Shown here: in pieces, positions 16,379-23,243 of the stretch
Position numbering within the stretch: the stretch's first letter is position 1
Layout of the letters: each line of letters opens with the position of its first letter
NCBI GenBank assembly: GCA_023132155.1
Contig: JAGLYP010000018.1
Span: 1 to 43,006 of the forward strand
Source: Candidatus Parcubacteria bacterium
GTDB taxonomy: Bacteria; Patescibacteriota; Patescibacteriia; Patescibacteriales; UBA12075
Direction: 5' to 3'
Length of the DNA stretch: 43,006 nt
Translations under genes and position numbers: made by a program
The notes under the pieces: model-generated
Database searches by the model: none
Seen by the model: only the letters and a program-made list of their open reading frames with translations
Told to the model about the DNA's origin: nothing

Positions 16379-19300
16379 TTATAAGTCTTGCGCGTCTTCC
16401 GCTCTTTTTTTATTTATTATAAAAATTATAAAAAGCATGATGCCGATGGCGATTATTATGATTGAAATATAAATATATAATTTTATCATACTTTCTGTTT
16501 TTGTTGTCCGAGAAGACGGCGCGGAAGCGGCAAACTCTTCTATTGAAATCGCTTTTGCCTCTTTAATAAAGAAGCTGATCGGACTTCCTTTTTTTATGAC
16601 GCGTCCGGTATTGTCATTTAAAGCGACATAAGCCTCGTGTTCGCCTTCAATTAAAGACTCGCTTAATTCATAGCGCCAATTTCCATATTCATCTGTTTCG
16701 GCTGTTATCAGCAGCGGAATATCGGAATATAAATATATGGTAACAACTGAACGCGGATCAGCTTGTCCGCTCAAAATATAGCCTTTATTGCCTTTATCGT
16801 TGTTATTTGTTATTTTTTTAATTTTAAAGTTGTTAGAAACATTTCCTTGCGTTTTGGGGTGTTCAATGGTTTTGTTGTTAAGAACTGCCAGATCAATTGC
16901 GGCCAGAGTTTTTTTAATGGCGCCGCTTCCAAGCGGGTTATAACCGTTTTTTACTTCTTCCCCATCGTTATAGCCGTCGCCGTCGCTGTCAATATTATTT
17001 TTGTCGGTGCCTATTCTTTTTTCAGCGTCATCCGGCAAGCCGTCGCCGTCAGAGTCAATTAATATGGCAAGCGGAGCCGTTTGAATTAAGGTGTCTGAAT
17101 TTTTTAATATCATGTTTTCGGAAGCGGCTATCATTTTTATTTTGGCATTAACATCGGCAACAGGGATTAATTCTTTTGAAATTTTTAATTTTGCCCGCAA
17201 TTCGCTGATTTTTTGTGATTTTTCTTGTTGTTCCGCGTAATTATCTTTCAATTCTTTAAATTTGATTTGCCTGTCGGAAATTACGCCTAAGAAGTTTTTT
17301 TCAATAATTTTTCGGCATTCCCATCTGTTTAAGTTTTCACAGGAGATTTTTTGCTGGTATTTGTTTAAGATAAAAGAGCGGCATTGTTTTTCGTCATCTA
17401 TTCCGGCTTTGCCGCATTCCTGAATTCCGTATTTTTTAAACAAAGCCTCGCCGCATTCTTTAACATCGTCAATGCCTAGTTTTTGGCATTCTTTAGCAAG
17501 ATATTTATTGTCCAAATAATAGCGGCATTGGCTTTTTTTGCTTATGCCGACTATTCGGCACTCTTCTTTTTCTTTTTGGCTTTTTAAATATTTTTCACAT
17601 TCAGCATCAATTGTAATTCCGGCTCGCAGACAATTTTGCGGAAGAGAATTTTGTTTGCTTAATTTTTGTTCGCATTCCTTTTCGGTGTTAATACCCGCGT
17701 CCAGACATTCTTTGGGAAGATGTTTTTTTTCTAGGTAGCTTTTGCACTCTCCATGTGTTTGTATATTAGCTTTTTGGCATTCCTGAGGCATCGCTTGAAA
17801 ATATATAAAATTATTGCAGGCATTTTCGGTAACAACTTTAGCTGCGCGGCATTCCCGGGGCAAAGATAGAAATTCAGCGCAAGCGCTTTCGCCTAGTTTT
17901 AATTTTCTGCATCGCAAGTCAAGTTTGAGATAATTTTCACATTGAATTTTTGTAATTAGACCGCTCTGCCTGCATTCATCAGCGAGCGCCAAATACTCAT
18001 CACAACGGTAGCTGTCTTTAATTCCCATGTCAGCGCATTCTTGGCTTAAATTGATTTCAGTATTTATTTCTTCTTGTTTCTCTTCTGTTTTTTCTTCTGA
18101 GCTAACAGTGCCTGATTCGGAAAAATTAATTGGTTTTTCAAGGCCAATGTTATTTTTTGTTGTTTCTTTTTTAATGTTTATTTTAACGCTTTTTTTCGCG
18201 GCAATTTGCCCGTTGATTATTACGCCCGCGGTTAATTCATATTCGCCGTTTACAAAGCCGGCAACCGGCAAAATAAAATAATATTCAAAATCATTTATAG
18301 GCGTGCCTGTAAATTTTTTATTTATTAATCCGGAAAGCGCGAATTCTACCTTGTCCGCGCTTTTGTTGGTTTTGATTGCGATTTTTTTATCATTTTCAAA
18401 TGTTATGGGAAAAGCATCAACAAAATCAATTGTTAATGCTTCGGAGTCTATTGGATTTTCTTTTGAAGTATCATAATTTTCTTTTGAATAATTAATTTCA
18501 ATCTCGTCGTTATAAATTTTTCCGGCAAAATTTGCTTGCGCCTTAATTTTGTATAAAGCCTCGGGAAAGCCGTCATTAATGTTCCAGCTAAAAGAATAAA
18601 TATTATTTTCAGATGCGATTCCTTTATGTTCGGCGTTTTTTGGGCCGATAACAAAGAATTTTACTTGGTCGGGAACAAAATTTGTTTGCGCTTTAATTGA
18701 GATTGGTCCGTTAATAAATTTATGTTCGTCAATAAAAATAATTTTTTTTGTTGATGAATCCGTTGAATTTATTTCTTCATCGTCTTTTATGCCCGTGCTA
18801 TCCGTATTTGCCTTCGTGATCGTATCATTGCCTGTATCATTATTTAAATCTGGATTAGCAGCGGTAATATCAATATCTTCATTTGGATCAAGATTTGAAT
18901 TTGAAGTTGTTACCGTTTCATTGTCAGTGTTAATAAGCTTTGTGTCTGCCGCGAAATCATTTTCAGTTTCTTCGGTTATTGCCGCGGCGGTTGTATCTTC
19001 TTCCGGCGTTTCATTAAAAATATTCAGAGAAACAGAATCGGAATTTACATAACTAATACCATCGTATGCGCGAGCGATTAATGCGTAAGAGCCATTTTCA
19101 ATATTTTCGGTTTGCCAAGAATAGGAAAATATATTTGTTTCCGGCTCTTTTGCCATTGCGACAGTGCTGAATATCGCATCGTTTTTGTATGTTTTTAAAT
19201 AAACATCATTGGTATCAAAAGTACTTTTAATTTGTAAACTAATCGCGCCTGTTATTATTTCGTCTGTTGGCAAATTAATAAAATCAAGCGTGTTCTCGCT

Positions 19301-19471
19301 GCTTGTTATAACGCTATTTTGAGCTTTTACAGAAAATAAATAAGGGGAAATTAAATAAAATAAAAAAACCGCTTGAAATACCACCAAGGAAATGGCAATA
19401 GATGCTTTTAGCAGTTTATTAAAAAAATTATTATAACAAAAAAATTTGCTAATTTTATTTAATTTTAGCAT
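16379..19471 (-). CDS. Giant cell-surface protein with an 11-unit cysteine-pair repeat
   Basis: The 1030-residue protein has an N-terminal hydrophobic signal or anchor (about 22-50) and several beta-rich Ig-like units to about 440, with a Thr/Asn/Asp-rich linker. At about 477-725 eleven tandem units of about 23 residues carry two cysteines each, usually C-x10-C, on the pattern 'EC..aGI....eC..yL....lp'. A helical stretch and a thrombospondin type-3 segment (about 800-849, 'DSDGDGLPDDAE', 'DSDGDGYNDGEE') follow. Next come an Ig-like domain (about 880-960), a transmembrane helix (about 992-1016) and a short basic tail. It is anchored in the membrane and exposed outside. The 22 repeat cysteines suggest a rod of disulfide-linked helical hairpins. 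It leads the surface protein/kinase/surface protein gene set. Confidence 0.75.
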   Translation of the reverse strand: MLKLNKISKFFCYNNFFNKLLKASIAISLVVFQAVFLFYLISPYLFSVKAQNSVITSSENTLDFINLPTDEIITGAISLQIKSTFDTNDVYLKTYKNDAIFSTVAMAKEPETNIFSYSWQTENIENGSYALIARAYDGISYVNSDSVSLNIFNETPEEDTTAAAITEETENDFAADTKLINTDNETVTTSNSNLDPNEDIDITAANPDLNNDTGNDTITKANTDSTGIKDDEEINSTDSSTKKIIFIDEHKFINGPISIKAQTNFVPDQVKFFVIGPKNAEHKGIASENNIYSFSWNINDGFPEALYKIKAQANFAGKIYNDEIEINYSKENYDTSKENPIDSEALTIDFVDAFPITFENDKKIAIKTNKSADKVEFALSGLINKKFTGTPINDFEYYFILPVAGFVNGEYELTAGVIINGQIAAKKSVKINIKKETTKNNIGLEKPINFSESGTVSSEEKTEEKQEEINTEINLSQECADMGIKDSYRCDEYLALADECRQSGLITKIQCENYLKLDLRCRKLKLGESACAEFLSLPRECRAAKVVTENACNNFIYFQAMPQECQKANIQTHGECKSYLEKKHLPKECLDAGINTEKECEQKLSKQNSLPQNCLRAGITIDAECEKYLKSQKEKEECRIVGISKKSQCRYYLDNKYLAKECQKLGIDDVKECGEALFKKYGIQECGKAGIDDEKQCRSFILNKYQQKISCENLNRWECRKIIEKNFLGVISDRQIKFKELKDNYAEQQEKSQKISELRAKLKISKELIPVADVNAKIKMIAASENMILKNSDTLIQTAPLAILIDSDGDGLPDDAEKRIGTDKNNIDSDGDGYNDGEEVKNGYNPLGSGAIKKTLAAIDLAVLNNKTIEHPKTQGNVSNNFKIKKITNNNDKGNKGYILSGQADPRSVVTIYLYSDIPLLITAETDEYGNWRYELSESLIEGEHEAYVALNDNTGRVIKKGSPISFFIKEAKAISIEEFAASAPSSRTTKTESMIKLYIYISIIIIAIGIMLFIIFIINKKRAEDAQDL

Positions 19472-19550
19472 GGGATTTGCTTTTATTTTTTGCTTTATTG
19501 CATTTTTATTATATCACAATATGCGCCTTAACGCAAAAAAATTATAAAAT

Positions 19551-20330
19551 TTACATTATATTTCTCTGCCGGACAATTTCAAATAAAATTATTGCGGCGC
19601 TGACTGAGGCATTCAAGGAATCAATTCTGCCGTTCATTGGTATTTTTATTTTATTATCGGCAAATTCAAGCCATTCTTTGCTCAAACCTTCATGTTCGGC
19701 GCCGATAATCAGCGCGCTTGCTTGTTTAAAATCATCATCATAATAAAGCTTATCAGTGTTTGGCGTGGCGGCAAAAGTATTGATATTTCTTTCTTTAAGC
19801 CATGAAAAAAGTTCTTTGTTTTTGCAAATCGCGATTTTATTGGTAAAAATCGCGCCTAAGCTTGAGCGGATAACATTTGGATTAAAAATGTCAGTTCGCG
19901 ATTCAGTGATAATTACCGCGTCGGCCCCCGCGGCGTCAGCGCTTCGTAAAATCGCGCCGATATTTCCCGGTTTTTCAATTGCTTCAAGAATTAGCAAAAA
20001 GGGATTTTTGCTTAATTTAATGTCTTTTAATTGAAAATTTTTTGTTTGCGCGATTGCCAAATATCCATCCGGATTTTCACGGAAAGATACTTTGCTAAAA
20101 ATTTCATTAGTAAGAGAATATTTTATAGTATCAGGAAAGCTATTAAGCTCTTTTTGATAAATATTTTCTGAAAAAAATAATTCTTTAACGCAAATTCCGG
20201 ATTTTTTTGCCAATTTAATTTCTTTTTCACCCTCAATTACAAACAAGCCTTCTTTTTTTCTTTTATTGCTTTTCCGCAGTTTATTAATTTCTTTGACTTT
20301 TATATTTTTAAGGCTGGTTATGATTTTCAT
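19551..20330 (-). CDS. TrmH/SpoU-family RNA 2'-O-ribose methyltransferase
   Basis: The 259-residue protein has an N-terminal substrate-binding region ('KEINKLRKSNKRKKEGLFVIEGEKEI') and the knotted SPOUT fold. Motif 1 is 'LEAIEKPGNIGAILRSADAAG', motif 2 'LIIGAEHEGLS' and motif 3 'IPMNGRIDSLNASVSAAI', all complete. This family adds methyl groups to ribose 2'-OH in rRNA or tRNA. The overall form is like the RlmB/TsnR-type rRNA enzymes, but the exact target is not predictable. The start codon overlaps the trehalase stop codon (ATGA), so the two are translated from one message. Confidence 0.9.
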   Translation of the reverse strand: MKIITSLKNIKVKEINKLRKSNKRKKEGLFVIEGEKEIKLAKKSGICVKELFFSENIYQKELNSFPDTIKYSLTNEIFSKVSFRENPDGYLAIAQTKNFQLKDIKLSKNPFLLILEAIEKPGNIGAILRSADAAGADAVIITESRTDIFNPNVIRSSLGAIFTNKIAICKNKELFSWLKERNINTFAATPNTDKLYYDDDFKQASALIIGAEHEGLSKEWLEFADNKIKIPMNGRIDSLNASVSAAIILFEIVRQRNIM

Positions 20331-21496
20331 GTTTTTGTTTGCAATTCATTTATTAATTTTATAAAAATCGCGTCAGTCCAGCCAAAACCTTTTTGAGTTG
20401 GATACCTTCCATCTTTACCTCTGTCTACAGTTACAACATTATATTTTTCCCAGAATGTTTTAGTTTTTTCAAAAACCTTTTTGTTCATTTCCAGCCATTT
20501 TTTGGCTAGTCTGTGAGCGTCTTTTTTAAATTCGTAATCTAATAATCCCCTAATCACAATCCATTGTTGATTAGGCCATCCATTAGGATAATCCCATTGT
20601 TTAAAAGTTTTTGATAATTTTTCTTTTTGAGTGTTGGCTAAACCTCCTCTGTATTCAAATATAGAAAGTTTGTCTTTAATTTTTTTAGCTTGTTTTTTTG
20701 TCGCTAATTTGGCCCAAAGAGGATAAAAACCGGCAAGAGAATAAAATTTGCTTTGTTCTTTGTTTTGATAATCATAATCAAAGAAAAAGCCTTCTTTTTC
20801 ATTCCACATCAATTTATTTATAGTCTCTTTTCTTTTTTCCGCTTTATCAAAGTAATACTTTTTTTTAGATTTATCTTTAAGCGCATTGTAAATAATAGAA
20901 AGATCTGATTCATATTTGAAAAGCAAGCAATTTAAATCAATAGGCAAAAAATCAAGACATCTTTCATTAAAACGCGAAGTCATATCCCAGCCTGATTCAT
21001 GTTCAGCGGTTAAATGCGTACGCCAATGATTGCAGTATCTAGATAGCTCTTTGTAGGCCTTATGAATTTTTTTGCTGTCCATCCAATAGTTTTTTAGCTC
21101 ATATTCCGCAACCTTTGCCATCTCTTGAAGCCATTTTTTGTCTTTTGTTTTATTAAAAACCTCGAAAATCATTGAAGTAAAGAAAGGTGGTTGTGAAACC
21201 CCCAAATTGTAATATCTATTTCTTGAGGGCATTATCCCAAACCTCTTGCAAAGATAAGCAAAATTATCAACCATTCCTTTTGCTAAATCAACTTTGCCAG
21301 ACTCTGTAAGCTCAAGGATTATAAAATAACTGTCCCAATAAAATTGGTCATTCTTAAAAATACCTTCGCTAGAAGACGGAGCTATAAAAGGATTTGGTAA
21401 ACCAAGATGAATACCTTCATCCTTAGGAAGATGGAACGTTAATTCTTTTCGATTGTTTTCTATATAGTCTATGCAATTTTTGTACTTTTTTTTCAT
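20327..21496 (-). CDS. GH37 trehalase-like glycosidase
   Basis: The 389-residue protein carries both trehalase family signatures in recognisable form: 'GIFKNDQFYWDSYF' (about 45-57) and 'QWDYPNGWPNQQW' (about 299-311). The catalytic acid region 'ESGWDMTSRF' has the Asp at about 171, and a likely base lies in 'FWEKYNV' (about 351-357). GH37 enzymes hydrolyse trehalose to two glucose molecules by inversion. It is shorter than E. coli TreF (549) and lacks a signal peptide, so it should be cytoplasmic. The missing length is mainly N-terminal. With glgA and GH57 in the same window it fits a reserve-sugar economy. It overlaps trmH by four bases. Confidence 0.82.
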   Translation of the reverse strand: MKKKYKNCIDYIENNRKELTFHLPKDEGIHLGLPNPFIAPSSSEGIFKNDQFYWDSYFIILELTESGKVDLAKGMVDNFAYLCKRFGIMPSRNRYYNLGVSQPPFFTSMIFEVFNKTKDKKWLQEMAKVAEYELKNYWMDSKKIHKAYKELSRYCNHWRTHLTAEHESGWDMTSRFNERCLDFLPIDLNCLLFKYESDLSIIYNALKDKSKKKYYFDKAEKRKETINKLMWNEKEGFFFDYDYQNKEQSKFYSLAGFYPLWAKLATKKQAKKIKDKLSIFEYRGGLANTQKEKLSKTFKQWDYPNGWPNQQWIVIRGLLDYEFKKDAHRLAKKWLEMNKKVFEKTKTFWEKYNVVTVDRGKDGRYPTQKGFGWTDAIFIKLINELQTKT

Positions 21497-21691
21497 TTAA
21501 ATATTTAATAAATCGAATAATTTAAAAATGTTTCTTTAGGCTCTTTTACGAATTTCATCTAACATATCGGCATCATCTGAAGTTTCCGCCTCTCTTTTTA
21601 GATTAATTTTAATAATGAGTTGAGGCGGAAATTTGCGTGAGCATTTGCTCGAATAGGCAAGCGCGAACCAGATATGCCGTGTTGTGTGTAG
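21497..21691. other. Gene-poor stretch before the trehalase
   Basis: TTTCCGCCTC (21585-21594) and GAGGCGGAAA (21622-21631) form a 10-bp inverted repeat around an AT-rich loop. A minus-strand frame of 69 codons (21536-21745) covers this stretch and ends with a plausible protein-like segment (REAETSDDADMLDEIRKRA), but its first half is composed of hairpin sequence and it has no ribosome-binding site. It may be a gene remnant. No promoter for the trehalase is evident. Confidence 0.3.
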
Positions 21692-21771
21692 TGTTGTTCT
21701 TCTGATTGGCGATAGCCAAGCAGGTCGCCTGAATAGGCGACACAATAAAATATTTTTAGAGAGGAGGGGCG
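21692..21771. repeat. Inverted repeat, left arm, with two inserted hairpins
   Basis: TGTTGTTCTT (21692-21701) is followed by about 41 bp and then CAATAAAATATTTTTAGAG (21743-21761) and GAGGGGCG (21764-21771). The right arm has the same blocks nearly joined. The 41-bp insert consists of two perfect hairpins, TTGGC-GATA-GCCAA and GTCGCCT-GAAT-AGGCGAC. Confidence 0.75.
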
Positions 21772-21777
21772 TTTAAA

Positions 21778-22086
21778 TTATATTTCTTTTACCTCCTCAG
21801 GACTTAAAACAATACCATCGGTTTCTTCAATTTCACTCAAAGTACTTTTTAGAATGTCATATAGCCATGTTCCTTTTTCGTAGGCAGCCGCGAGTAAATT
21901 GTTAATTTCAACAATATACTCTTTTACACAGTTATCTGTTGCGGTTCTCCTGCTACAAAGAGGCTTGTTATACGACACTCCAAAAGGAGCTGTTTGAAGT
22001 TTGAATCCTAAAATTTCTTTTAAAATTTGTTTATCTAGCTTGTCAAAAATTGGAATATCAGGAATCTTGGTAATTTGTATAATCAT
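21778..22086 (-). CDS. Uncharacterised 102-residue protein inside an inverted repeat
   Basis: No family is recognised. The protein is soluble and probably alpha-helical, with 'PIFDKLDKQILKEILGFKL' at the N-terminal third and 'VKEYIVEINNLLAAAYEKG' in the middle. It has two isolated cysteines and an acidic C-terminus ('LSEIEETDGIVLSPEEVKEI'). The start is well supported by GGAGGAGG ending 4-5 nt before the ATG, far stronger than most ribosome-binding sites in this window. The inverted repeats at 21692-21771 and 22098-22133 end just outside the frame. In the mRNA they could pair and bring the CCTCCTC of the distal arm against the Shine-Dalgarno sequence. The size resembles small toxin-antitoxin or mobile-cassette genes, but nothing specific supports either. 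Confidence 0.55.
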   Translation of the reverse strand: MIIQITKIPDIPIFDKLDKQILKEILGFKLQTAPFGVSYNKPLCSRRTATDNCVKEYIVEINNLLAAAYEKGTWLYDILKSTLSEIEETDGIVLSPEEVKEI

Positions 22087-22097
22087 GTTTCCTCCTC

Positions 22098-22133
22098 CGC
22101 CCCTCTAAAAATATTTTATTGTTAAGAACAACA
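22098..22133. repeat. Inverted repeat, right arm
   Basis: On the plus strand, CGCCCCTC overlaps CTCTAAAAATATTTTATTG (22103-22121), and AAGAACAACA (22124-22133) follows. This is the reverse complement of the left arm without its 41-bp hairpin insert. The 19-bp block is perfect. Confidence 0.75.
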
Positions 22134-22173
22134 TTTCGCCTAACAAGTTATATGTAAACTCGCCGTCTTTATA

Positions 22174-22202
22174 TTTAAAATTAGTTAAAATTATTTTATA
22201 AT
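22174..22202 (+). promoter_or_regulatory. Promoter of a short plus-strand transcript
   Basis: A perfect TATAAT (22197-22202) lies 17 bp after TTTAAA (22174-22179). The start near 22209 lies just before AGGAGGT (22216-22222). The transcript would end at the terminator 22391-22425, giving about 215 nt. Confidence 0.4.
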
Positions 22203-22222
22203 TATGCAATCAAATAGGAGGT

Positions 22223-22306
22223 ATGAATTCATTAAATATTAAAAGAAATACGGTTTTTGCAAGAGATTTGATGTGTTATTTGGAGCAGGATTTTTTAAAT
22301 TCGTAA
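22223..22306 (+). CDS. Possible 27-residue peptide gene
   Basis: ATG at 22223 opens a 27-codon frame (MNSLNIKRNTVFARDLMCYL...) directly after AGGAGGT. A complete promoter and terminator bracket it. The Shine-Dalgarno core is only one base from the ATG, too close for normal initiation. The transcript may therefore instead be non-coding, or initiation may be inefficient. No family is recognised. Confidence 0.25.
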   Translation: MNSLNIKRNTVFARDLMCYLEQDFLNS

Positions 22307-22390
22307 TTTTAGCGAAAAAATTATTGATATATATTTGTATTATAACAAAAAATTGTTAATATCCGCAAGGCGAATTCTCTTTAGCTACGC

Positions 22391-22425
22391 AAAAACACCG
22401 TTTTTAAGAGTCCAACGGTGTTTTT
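22391..22425 (+). terminator. Strong intrinsic terminator
   Basis: AAAAACACCGTT (22391-22402) and AACGGTGTTTTT (22414-22425) form a 12-bp stem with an 11-nt loop, then G and TTTT. No long plus-strand gene lies upstream, so it must end the short transcript starting near 22209. The A-rich arm allows reverse use too. Confidence 0.8.
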
Positions 22426-22578
22426 GTTTTCCGGCCTTCCCGCAAAGGCAGGCCGGAATTTTATCCCCATGCTCACTTTGCCGCAAGAGCGGTAAAGTAA
22501 AAAGGAGATAAAAAAAGAGAAAAGAGGAGCTGCGCAGAAAAAATATTGCCTATTACCTACTTTTTTTATAGTTATTGC
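22426..22578. other. Hairpin-rich non-coding stretch
   Basis: CCGGCCT...AGGCCGG (22431-22457) is one hairpin. ACTTTGCCGC-AAGA-GCGGTAAAGT (22475-22498) is a 10-bp stem with one G-U pair. A purine-rich tract (22499-22530) follows. No gene is evident. Confidence 0.4.
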
Positions 22579-22639
22579 TGATCTTCTGTGCCGATGTATC
22601 TAGCACAGCCCCTTGCTTAGAGCCTTTTGGCTCTTTTTT
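22579..22639 (+). ncRNA. Candidate small RNA ended by an intrinsic terminator
   Basis: CTGTGC/GCACAG (22586-22608) forms a hairpin. AGAGCC-TTTT-GGCTCT plus five or more T (22619-22639) is a textbook terminator. No open frame precedes it. TATAGT at 22567-22572 with TTGCCT at 22546-22551 (15-bp spacing) could start a transcript of about 60 nt near 22579. The 5' end is uncertain and it matches no RNA family I recognise. Confidence 0.35.
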
Positions 22640-22641
22640 GG

Positions 22642-22711
22642 GAAAGGACGAGTAAGCTGTTAATAGAGAAAGGACGAGTAAGTTGTTAATAGAGAAAGGA
22701 CGGGTTACTCC
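22642..22711. repeat. 26-bp direct repeats, 2.7 copies
   Basis: Units at 22642-22667 and 22668-22693 differ at a single base, and a partial third lies at 22694-22711. Each begins GAAAGGACG. They follow the small-RNA terminator and hold no gene. Iteron-like binding or simple tandem duplication are both possible. Confidence 0.75.
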
Positions 22712-22781
22712 ATTAGTGGCTAATTGCGGCTCATTTTTATTTTGGCCGGCTTTTATTATTTATTAATTAAATAAAAATTTA

Positions 22782-22830
22782 ATTAATAATAGCTAATAAA
22801 CTGGCGATAAGTTTATTAATTATTATTAAT
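22782..22830 (-). terminator. AT-rich long hairpin after the 96-residue gene
   Basis: ATTAATAAT (22782-22790) and TAATAAACT (22794-22802) pair with AGTTTATTA (22810-22818) and ATTATTAAT (22822-22830) around a 7-nt loop. It lies 14 bp past the stop codon of the minus-strand gene. It lacks GC clamps and a clear U tract, so termination is only possible. Confidence 0.4.
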
Positions 22831-22844
22831 CAAAAATTTTGAAT

Positions 22845-23135
22845 TTATATAAAAGAACTGAAATTAGTTGAATTTATTTGACCGGCTTCTAATATATATA
22901 TTTGCTGGTTAATTTTTTGTTCAAGTCGGGTTTTTTTAAAAGAAGTATGCAATAAGCCTAGGCTATAAGCGGTAATGGTCACAATAAAAAAAGCAATGGA
23001 CATGCTAAGGAAAAGTCCAGCCCAGCTGAACTCCTGCTCCATTGCTTTCTTTTTTATGCTATTGTAATATTTCCAGCCGTTTTGACGGATATTGAAAAAA
23101 TTTTCCGGCTGAGAAATTTGTGTGTTAATATTCAT
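22845..23135 (-). CDS. Uncharacterised single-pass membrane protein, 96 residues
   Basis: No family is recognised. The N-terminal 37 residues are polar, then 'FSWAGLFLSMSIAFFIVTITAYSLGLL' forms one transmembrane helix (about 36-62). A short amphipathic stretch 'SFKKTRLEQKINQQIYILEAGQ' follows. The layout (cytoplasmic N-terminus, one helix, short coiled segment outside) is like FtsL/DivIC-type division proteins, but the sequence is too short to claim this. The promoter is among the strongest in the window (TTGACA, 17 bp, extended TAAAAT) and its transcript begins with a stem-loop, so it is probably well expressed. Confidence 0.6.
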   Translation of the reverse strand: MNINTQISQPENFFNIRQNGWKYYNSIKKKAMEQEFSWAGLFLSMSIAFFIVTITAYSLGLLHTSFKKTRLEQKINQQIYILEAGQINSTNFSSFI

Positions 23136-23187
23136 TTTTATTTTTTGTTTTTATTTTCAGTCCATAGTATTGTGGACTTATAATACT

Positions 23188-23216
23188 ATTTTAGCAAATA
23201 TATCGTTGTTTGTCAA
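23188..23216 (-). promoter_or_regulatory. Strong promoter with 5'-terminal stem-loop
   Basis: On the minus strand TTGACA (23216-23211), a 17-bp spacer and TGC-TAAAAT form a near-consensus extended promoter, with a start near 23181. AGTCCA (23178-23173) and TGGACT (23164-23159) then make a hairpin beginning about 4 nt into the transcript. Confidence 0.65.
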
Positions 23217-23243
23217 TTGTGGATAATTATGAGAATAATTTGT

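Noticed and set aside
21536-21745. 69-codon minus-strand gene
   Set aside because: Half of the frame is hairpin sequence of the inverted-repeat arm, there is no ribosome-binding site, and only the last 20 codons look protein-like. Treated as a possible remnant.
22138-22190. Integron attC site beside the 102-codon gene (GCCTAAC resembles the R'' box)
   Set aside because: No matching set of R', L' and L'' boxes and no integrase were found; the AT-rich flank does not fold as an attC hairpin.
22642-22711. CRISPR array
   Set aside because: The 26-bp units are directly adjacent with no spacers, and no cas gene is present.
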